Assembly: GCF_030717955.1 (NCBI RefSeq)
Contig: NZ_JAUZVY010000005.1
Coordinates: forward strand, 62,001-126,000
Source: Alkalimonas delamerensis
GTDB taxonomy: Bacteria; Pseudomonadota; Gammaproteobacteria; Enterobacterales; Alteromonadaceae
Direction of reading: 5' to 3'
DNA length: 64,000 bases
The position numbers and the translations under genes are program-made. Under the pieces are notes generated by a model. That model saw nothing but the letters and a program-made list of their open reading frames with translations. It did not search any database and was not told the DNA's origin. Positions within the stretch are counted from its first letter, which is position 1. Each line of letters starts with the position of its first letter. Below, in pieces: positions 58,673 to 64,000 of this stretch.

Positions 58673-61600
58673 ATGCCAAAACGTACTGATTTAAAAAGCA
58701 TTCTTATCCTTGGCGCCGGCCCTATCGTCATTGGCCAGGCCTGTGAATTTGACTACTCGGGTGCCCAGGCCTGCAAAGCCCTGCGTGAAGAAGGCTACCG
58801 GGTTATTCTGGTGAACTCCAACCCAGCCACCATCATGACGGATCCTGAAATGGCCGATGCCACCTACATCGAGCCGATTCACTGGCAGGTGGTGGAAAAA
58901 ATCATCGAAAAAGAACGGCCTTGTGCGGTGTTGCCAACCATGGGCGGTCAGACCGCGCTGAACTGTGCGCTGGATCTTGAGCGTCATGGGGTGTTGGCGA
59001 AATACCAGGTTGAAATGATTGGCGCAACCGCCGATGCCATCGACAAAGCCGAAGACCGCAGCCGTTTCGATAAAGCCATGCGTGCCATTGGTCTGGAATG
59101 CCCGCGCGCAGGTATGGCGCACTCGATGGAAGAAGCCTACGCCGTTTTGGATGACATCGGCTTTCCGTGCATTATCCGGCCGTCATTCACCATGGGCGGT
59201 TCAGGCGGTGGCATCGCTTACAACCGCGAAGAGTTTGAAGAGATCTGTACCCGTGGTCTGGACCTCTCACCGACCAAAGAGCTGCTGATTGATGAGTCGC
59301 TGATTGGTTGGAAAGAGTACGAAATGGAAGTGGTGCGCGACAAAAACGACAACTGCATCATTGTCTGCTCGATTGAAAACTTTGACCCCATGGGTGTCCA
59401 TACCGGCGACTCCATCACAGTTGCCCCAGCGCAAACCCTGACCGACAAAGAATACCAGTTAATGCGCAACGCCTCCCTGGCCGTATTGCGTGAGATTGGC
59501 GTAGAAACCGGTGGCTCCAACGTGCAGTTTGGCATCAACCCGGATGATGGCCGCATGGTGATTATTGAAATGAACCCGCGGGTCTCGCGCTCTTCCGCCT
59601 TAGCTTCCAAAGCCACTGGCTTTCCAATCGCTAAGGTTGCCGCCAAACTGGCTGTTGGTTATACCCTGGATGAACTGGCCAATGAGATCACCGGTGGTAT
59701 CACCCCGGCTTCTTTTGAGCCCAGCATCGACTACGTGGTGACCAAGGTGCCACGCTTTAATTTTGAAAAGTTTGCCGGTGCCAACGATCGATTAACCACC
59801 CAGATGAAATCGGTGGGTGAAGTGATGGCCATTGGCCGTAACCAGCAGGAATCATTGCAAAAAGCGCTGCGTGGTCTGGAAATTGGTGTGTCAGGCTTGG
59901 ATCCGATGCAGGATCTGACTGCACCGGATGCCAAAGAGCGTTTGGTGCGTGAGCTGAAAGAGCCTGGCGCACACCGTATCTGGTACATTGCCGATGCCTT
60001 TCGCTTTGGCATGAGCCAGCAGGAAATCTTTGAGCTGACCAAAATTGATCCCTGGTTCCTGGTGCAACTGGAAGACCTGGTGCTGGAAGAGCAAGCCATT
60101 TACGATGCAGGCTTCTCTGGACTGGATGAATCGAATCTGCGCCGCTACAAGCGCAAAGGTTTCGCAGACAAACGTATTGCCGATTTGCTGGGTGTCAGTG
60201 AGCACGAAGTGCGCAAAAAACGGCATGGTTACAGTTTGCACCCGGTGTACAAGCGGGTGGATACCTGTGCAGCTGAGTTCGCCTCCAACACCGCCTACAT
60301 GTACAGCAGCTACGATGAAGAGTGCGAAGCCGCGCCTTCAAGCCGCGATAAGATTATGATCCTGGGCGGTGGCCCTAACCGCATTGGTCAGGGCATTGAG
60401 TTCGATTACTGCTGTGTGCACGCAGCTCTGGCACTGCGCGAAGATGGTTTTGAAACCATCATGGTCAATTGCAACCCGGAAACAGTCTCGACCGACTACG
60501 ATACCTCGGATCGCTTGTATTTTGAGCCTATCACCCTGGAAGATGTGCTGGAAATCGTCGCCAAAGAGCAGCCGAAAGGCGTGATTGTGCAGTACGGTGG
60601 ACAAACCCCGCTGAAACTGGCACGGGCGCTGGAAGCTTCTGGTGTGCCAATCATCGGGACTTCGCCTGATGCCATCGACCGGGCTGAGGATCGCGAGCGC
60701 TTCCAGCAAGCGGTTGATAGGCTTGGCCTGAAGCAGCCTAAAAATGCCACCGTCACCAGTTTGGAAGAGGCCTTGCTAAAAGCCGGCGATATCGGCTTCC
60801 CGATGGTGGTGCGTCCTTCTTACGTACTGGGTGGCCGGGCGATGGAAATCGTCTACGATGAAGCCGATTTAAAACGCTACATGACTGACGCAGTCAGCGT
60901 GTCGAATGAAGCGCCGGTGCTGTTGGATAATTTCCTGGATGATGCCATTGAAGTCGATATCGATGCCATTTGCGATGGCAAGGATGTGGTGATTGGCGGC
61001 ATCATGGAGCACATTGAGCAAGCGGGCGTGCACTCAGGCGATTCAGCCTGTACCTTGCCACCGCACAGTTTGTCGCCGGCAATTCAGGATGTGATGCGCG
61101 AGCAGGTGCGGAAACTGGCGCTGGAGCTGGGTGTCGTTGGTTTGATGAATACCCAGTTTGCCGTCAAAGATGGTGAAGTCTATCTGATTGAAGTGAACCC
61201 ACGGGCAGCACGGACTGTGCCTTTTGTCTCCAAGGCCACCGGCATTCAAATCGCCAAAGTTGGTGCCCGCTGCATGGCGGGCCGCACTCTGGCCGAGCAG
61301 GGTGTCACCAAAGAAGTGATCCCACCTTATTTCTCGGTGAAAGAGGTGGTGATTCCCTTTAACAAATTCCCAGGCGTCGACCCGATTCTTGGCCCGGAAA
61401 TGCGTTCTACCGGTGAAGTCATGGGCGTGGGCGATACCTTCGAAGAGGCCTTTGCTAAGGCTGAGCTGGGTTGTGGCAGCCTGATTCCAACCGGAGGCCG
61501 GGCTTTACTTTCAGTACGCAACAGCGATAAAGTGCGGGTGATTGAACTGGCCAAGCGCATGCTGGAGCTTGGTTTTGAGCTTGACGCCACCAAAGGTACT

Positions 61601-61894
61601 GCAGCTACCTTGCAACAGGCGGGGATCCCGTGCCGGGTCGTCAATAAGGTTTCGGAAGGGCGGCCACACATTCTGGATCGCATTAAAAATGGTGAGTACA
61701 GCTACATGGTCAACACCACCGAGGGACGTCAGGCGATTGAAGACTCCAAAGTGTTGCGTCGTGGTGCGCTGCAATACAAGGCCAATTATACAACGACATT
61801 AAATGCAGCTTTTGCCACCTGCAAAGCCAGCGCAGCCAGCGCTTTTGAGCGGGTTGCCTCTGTGCAGGAGTTGCATAAGAGAGTAAACGGATGA
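58673..61894 (+). CDS. carB: Carbamoyl-phosphate synthase large subunit
   Basis: 1073 residues, full length, with the two ATP-grasp halves visible as repeats (MGGSGGGIAYNREE in the first, VLGGRAMEIVYDE in the second) and a C-terminal allosteric domain. It makes carbamoyl phosphate from bicarbonate, ammonia and two ATP. It overlaps greA by ATGA. Confidence 0.98.
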   Translation: MPKRTDLKSILILGAGPIVIGQACEFDYSGAQACKALREEGYRVILVNSNPATIMTDPEMADATYIEPIHWQVVEKIIEKERPCAVLPTMGGQTALNCALDLERHGVLAKYQVEMIGATADAIDKAEDRSRFDKAMRAIGLECPRAGMAHSMEEAYAVLDDIGFPCIIRPSFTMGGSGGGIAYNREEFEEICTRGLDLSPTKELLIDESLIGWKEYEMEVVRDKNDNCIIVCSIENFDPMGVHTGDSITVAPAQTLTDKEYQLMRNASLAVLREIGVETGGSNVQFGINPDDGRMVIIEMNPRVSRSSALASKATGFPIAKVAAKLAVGYTLDELANEITGGITPASFEPSIDYVVTKVPRFNFEKFAGANDRLTTQMKSVGEVMAIGRNQQESLQKALRGLEIGVSGLDPMQDLTAPDAKERLVRELKEPGAHRIWYIADAFRFGMSQQEIFELTKIDPWFLVQLEDLVLEEQAIYDAGFSGLDESNLRRYKRKGFADKRIADLLGVSEHEVRKKRHGYSLHPVYKRVDTCAAEFASNTAYMYSSYDEECEAAPSSRDKIMILGGGPNRIGQGIEFDYCCVHAALALREDGFETIMVNCNPETVSTDYDTSDRLYFEPITLEDVLEIVAKEQPKGVIVQYGGQTPLKLARALEASGVPIIGTSPDAIDRAEDRERFQQAVDRLGLKQPKNATVTSLEEALLKAGDIGFPMVVRPSYVLGGRAMEIVYDEADLKRYMTDAVSVSNEAPVLLDNFLDDAIEVDIDAICDGKDVVIGGIMEHIEQAGVHSGDSACTLPPHSLSPAIQDVMREQVRKLALELGVVGLMNTQFAVKDGEVYLIEVNPRAARTVPFVSKATGIQIAKVGARCMAGRTLAEQGVTKEVIPPYFSVKEVVIPFNKFPGVDPILGPEMRSTGEVMGVGDTFEEAFAKAELGCGSLIPTGGRALLSVRNSDKVRVIELAKRMLELGFELDATKGTAATLQQAGIPCRVVNKVSEGRPHILDRIKNGEYSYMVNTTEGRQAIEDSKVLRRGALQYKANYTTTLNAAFATCKASAASAFERVASVQELHKRVNG

Positions 61895-62364
61895 AAATAC
61901 CAATGACGGTTCAGGGCGCAGAAATGCTGCGCGCTGAATTGAATGAACTAAAAACGGTAAAGCGGCCTGAAATTATTCAGGCCATTGCCGAAGCTCGTGA
62001 ACATGGTGATCTGAAAGAAAACGCCGAGTACCATGCTGCCCGTGAAGCACAGGGCTTTTGCGAGGGACGGATCCAGGACATTGAAGGCAAGTTGGGCAAT
62101 GCTCAGATTATCGATGTCAGCAGCCTGCCGAATAATGGCAAGGTGATTTTTGGCGCCACGGTGACCATTTTAAATCTGGATACCGAAGAAGAAGTCAGTT
62201 ACCGCATTGTGGGTGATGATGAAGCCGATATCAAAAAGAACCTGATTTCGGTGAACTCTCCGATTGCCCGTGGCTTGATTGGCAAAGAGCTGGATGATGT
62301 GGTCAGCATTCAAACGCCGAAAGGCATGGTCGAGTTTGAGATAACCGATGTTCAGTACCGGTAA
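61891..62364 (+). CDS. greA: Transcription elongation factor GreA
   Basis: 157 residues. The N-terminal coiled coil contains GDLKENAEYHAAREAQ, whose tip acidic residues (Asp and Glu in GDLKENAEY) activate RNA polymerase cleavage; the C-terminal FKBP-like domain ends IARGLIGKELDDVV and FEITDVQY. It rescues backtracked polymerase. Start overlaps carB (ATGA). A strong terminator follows. Confidence 0.97.
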   Translation: MKIPMTVQGAEMLRAELNELKTVKRPEIIQAIAEAREHGDLKENAEYHAAREAQGFCEGRIQDIEGKLGNAQIIDVSSLPNNGKVIFGATVTILNLDTEEEVSYRIVGDDEADIKKNLISVNSPIARGLIGKELDDVVSIQTPKGMVEFEITDVQYR

Positions 62365-62382
62365 CGGCATCCTCGGATCTGT

Positions 62383-62408
62383 AAAAAGCGGCTTTGGCCG
62401 CTTTTTTT
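62383..62408 (+). terminator. Intrinsic terminator of carAB-greA
   Basis: AAAAAGCGGC and GCCGCTTTTT (62383-62406, loop TTTG) form a 10-bp stem continuing into a T-run. Confidence 0.9.
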
Positions 62409-62494
62409 CTGCGCTTTACCGCAAGCAGAGTATGGGTCCGACCTCCTGAACAAAGCAAATCCACTAAAATCGCCGTTGTGTTAAACAACATGGA

Positions 62495-62926
62495 ATGCCG
62501 ATGGTTGCAGGACAGCAGAAATTTCAGTTAAAACGTGAAGCCAGGGTGATTTGGTTAACAGCGATCGGAACCTGGAGCAGCCGGACGGTAGAGGACTACA
62601 TCCGCCAGTTACGCGCCCTGGTCGCCACCCTGAATGGTCAGCCCTGGGCCATGGTGCTGGATGGGCGCGAATGGCAAGCGTGTCCAGCAGATGTGTTTGA
62701 AACCTTGCGGGAAAATTCGAGTTGGTGCTTTGAGCATCGGCTGAGTCACGGCGTGGTTTTATTGCCGGAAGATGCCTTGCTGCGCTGGCAGTTCATGCAG
62801 GCCACCAAGGTCGAGAAGCCTGCCCATTATCATCGCAACCTGGTGGATAGCCTGGAAGAAGCCAGAGCATTGATGTCGCAGACTGGCTTTTTTAGCGAAA
62901 CCGATAATCAGGCTTTAGGCAGCTGA
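62495..62926 (+). CDS. Small soluble protein, possibly STAS-like
   Basis: 143 residues, not firmly recognised. Alternating strands and helices (VIWLTAIGTWSSRTVEDYIRQL, WAMVLDGREWQACPADVFETL in parts, GVVLLPEDALLRWQF) resemble the STAS/SpoIIAA fold. No phospho-Ser motif is clear. ATG at 62495 or 62501; ribosome site weak. The gene ends convergently with yhbY (19-bp overlap) and lies between greA and rlmE. Confidence 0.6.
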   Translation: MPMVAGQQKFQLKREARVIWLTAIGTWSSRTVEDYIRQLRALVATLNGQPWAMVLDGREWQACPADVFETLRENSSWCFEHRLSHGVVLLPEDALLRWQFMQATKVEKPAHYHRNLVDSLEEARALMSQTGFFSETDNQALGS

Positions 62927-63204
62927 AGCTTAGGCTCGTTCGCCGGCCGATACAGCACCAGAGTTTTGCCAATCACTTGCACCTTCTCTGCTTTGCTTTC
63001 CCGGACGATGGCATCCATCACCAGCACTTTTTGCTCGCGATCTTCACCCGGTACTTTGACCTTAATCAGCTCATGGTGATCCAGTGCCTGCTCGATCTCG
63101 GCCAGAACCCCTTCGGTCAAGCCATTACCGCCAAGCAGTACCACCGGTTTCAGATCATGGGCCTTGGATTTTAAAAACTGTTTCTGTTTATTGCTCAGTG
63201 CCAT
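62908..63204 (-). CDS. yhbY: YhbY-family CRM-domain RNA-binding protein
   Basis: 98 residues from ATG 63204. The CRM motif KPVVLLGGNGLTEGVLAEIEQAL matches YhbY, with LIKVKVPGEDREQK following. It binds the 50S precursor. Longer upstream frames lack family residues. It is divergent from rlmE, the conserved arrangement. Confidence 0.95.
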   Translation of the reverse strand: MALSNKQKQFLKSKAHDLKPVVLLGGNGLTEGVLAEIEQALDHHELIKVKVPGEDREQKVLVMDAIVRESKAEKVQVIGKTLVLYRPANEPKLQLPKA

Positions 63205-63287
63205 CTTGCTACGATTTCCACAATTTAATCTTGAATTCGTGCTATTGTACCGCCATCTAGAGGTCATAGCCATTTCAGAGTAGTAAG

Positions 63288-63920
63288 ATGACACGAAAAA
63301 AGCGCTCAGCCAGCTCAACCCGCTGGTTGAAAGAGCATTTTGATGATCATTTTGTGCAAAAGGCACAGAAGCAGGGGTTGCGATCCCGCGCCGCTTTTAA
63401 GTTGGAAGAAATTCAACAGCAGGATAAGCTGATCAAACCCGGTATGACCGTGGTAGACTTGGGTTCGGCACCGGGCAGTTGGTCGCAAATGGCGGCAAAG
63501 CTGGTGGGGGCTTCGGGCCAGGTGATTGCCTGTGATATACTGCCAATGGACCCCTTGCCCGGCGTTTCATTTTTGCAGGGTGATTTTCGTGAAGACGCAG
63601 TTTTGCAGGCATTACTGAGCCGGATCGAAGGGCGCAACGTAGATGTGGTATTATCGGATATGGCGCCGAACATGAGCGGCAATCTGGCCACCGATCAGGC
63701 AAGAGCCATGTACCTGATCGAGTTGGCACTGGACATGTGCCATCAGGTATTGAAGCAAAATGGCAGTTTTGTGGTCAAAGTATTTCATGGCGAAGGCTTT
63801 GAAGACTACTTAAAAGCAGTCCGACAGGTCTTCACCACCGTAAAATCACGAAAGCCGGATTCGTCTCGTTCCCGCTCCCGTGAGGCTTACATCGTGGCAA
63901 CAGGTTTCAAGTCGCACTAG
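63288..63920 (+). CDS. rlmE: 23S rRNA 2'-O-methyltransferase RlmE (FtsJ/RrmJ)
   Basis: 210 residues. SAM-binding VDLGSAPGSWSQ, the K-D-K-E residues in SRAAFKLEEI, LSDMAPNMSG, FVVKVFHGEGF and SRSREAYIVATG are standard for RrmJ. It methylates U2552 of 23S rRNA and is often heat-induced. ATG 63288. ftsH follows at 63961. Confidence 0.97.
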   Translation: MTRKKRSASSTRWLKEHFDDHFVQKAQKQGLRSRAAFKLEEIQQQDKLIKPGMTVVDLGSAPGSWSQMAAKLVGASGQVIACDILPMDPLPGVSFLQGDFREDAVLQALLSRIEGRNVDVVLSDMAPNMSGNLATDQARAMYLIELALDMCHQVLKQNGSFVVKVFHGEGFEDYLKAVRQVFTTVKSRKPDSSRSRSREAYIVATGFKSH

Positions 63921-63960
63921 TGGCCTGAATGTATTTAACGGCAAGAAAGAGGTTACAACC

Positions 63961-64000
63961 TTGAGTGATATGGCTAAAAATCTTATCGTCTGGCTGGTGA
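63961..64000 (+). CDS. ftsH: ATP-dependent zinc metalloprotease FtsH, N-terminal start only
   Basis: The first 13 codons read MSDMAKNLIVWLV from TTG 63961, with AGAGG about nine bases upstream. Shewanella-type FtsH proteins start MSDMAKNLI. An ATG at 63970 would match the E. coli start. The rest of the gene lies outside the window. The order rlmE-ftsH supports the call. Confidence 0.9.
   Translation, partial: MSDMAKNLIVWLV

Noticed and set aside
1..64000. CRISPR arrays, tRNA and rRNA genes
   Set aside because: No regularly spaced repeats and no cloverleaf or rRNA segments were seen; the only tRNA-like fold is in tmRNA.

Overview
This 64 kb window is chromosomal DNA of a gammaproteobacterium. 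The basis is a tmRNA with tag peptide ANDENYAIAA, the orders dapB-carA-carB-greA/yhbY-rlmE-ftsH and bamE-recN-nadK, LexA and sigma-32 sites of gamma type, a GlnB very close to the enterobacterial protein, and type IV pilus genes. Moderate GC and the mix of Shewanella-like and Pseudomonas-like genes suggest an Alteromonadales/Chromatiaceae relative (Rheinheimera/Alishewanella/Alkalimonas type). That placement is inference.

Layout. 1-888: end of a LytS/AlgZ-like histidine kinase and an AlgR-like LytTR regulator. 888-7403: a complete minor pilin operon fimT-pilV-pilW-pilX-pilY1-pilE, preceded by two LytTR-type direct repeats. 7404-11014: a second, reduced minor pilin set (pilV-, pilW-, pilX-, pilE-like and a convergent fimT-like gene) with an unrecognised 276-residue protein where pilY1 would be. 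11075-13291: nadE, glnB, an M28 peptidase. 13288-16319: two photolyase-family genes. 16409-20233: a zinc-limitation island with a Zur-like box, a zinc-finger-less DksA2, His-rich ZrgA, a DUF3299 protein and an ABC transporter pair. 21081-21247: a 151-bp MITE-like hairpin element with 8-bp flanking repeats. 21240-23874: a magnesium island (stand-alone MgtE-N-like protein, MgtC, MgtE). 24391-34564: signalling, nucleotidase, rRNA pseudouridine synthase, MBL hydrolase, DUF1028 and MaoC-like genes. 34737-36971: yccF, a ParD antitoxin with a ParE toxin broken by an in-frame amber codon, ssrA and smpB. 37076-42187: ratA-rnfH, bamE, LexA-controlled recN, nadK, hrcA. 42175-49956: heat-shock genes grpE and dnaK-dnaJ with sigma-32 promoters, separated by a sugar kinase and a large FAD/Fe-S dehydrogenase. 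50092-55064: M48 lipoprotein peptidase, a NhaC-family transporter with MetJ boxes inside its promoter (candidate methionine transporter MetT), a GDSL esterase with a PEP-CTERM-like tail behind a sigma-54 promoter, and qmcA/nfeD. 55275-64000: yqhD, dapB, carAB with a structured leader, greA, a small unknown gene, yhbY, rlmE and the start of ftsH.

Most genes are housekeeping. The parts that look least described are the second minor-pilin cluster with its orphan protein, the hairpin-rich element at 21081-21247, the zinc and magnesium islands, and several promoter-level predictions (LytTR, MetJ, sigma-54, Zur). All functional calls come from reading the sequence; no database search was run.
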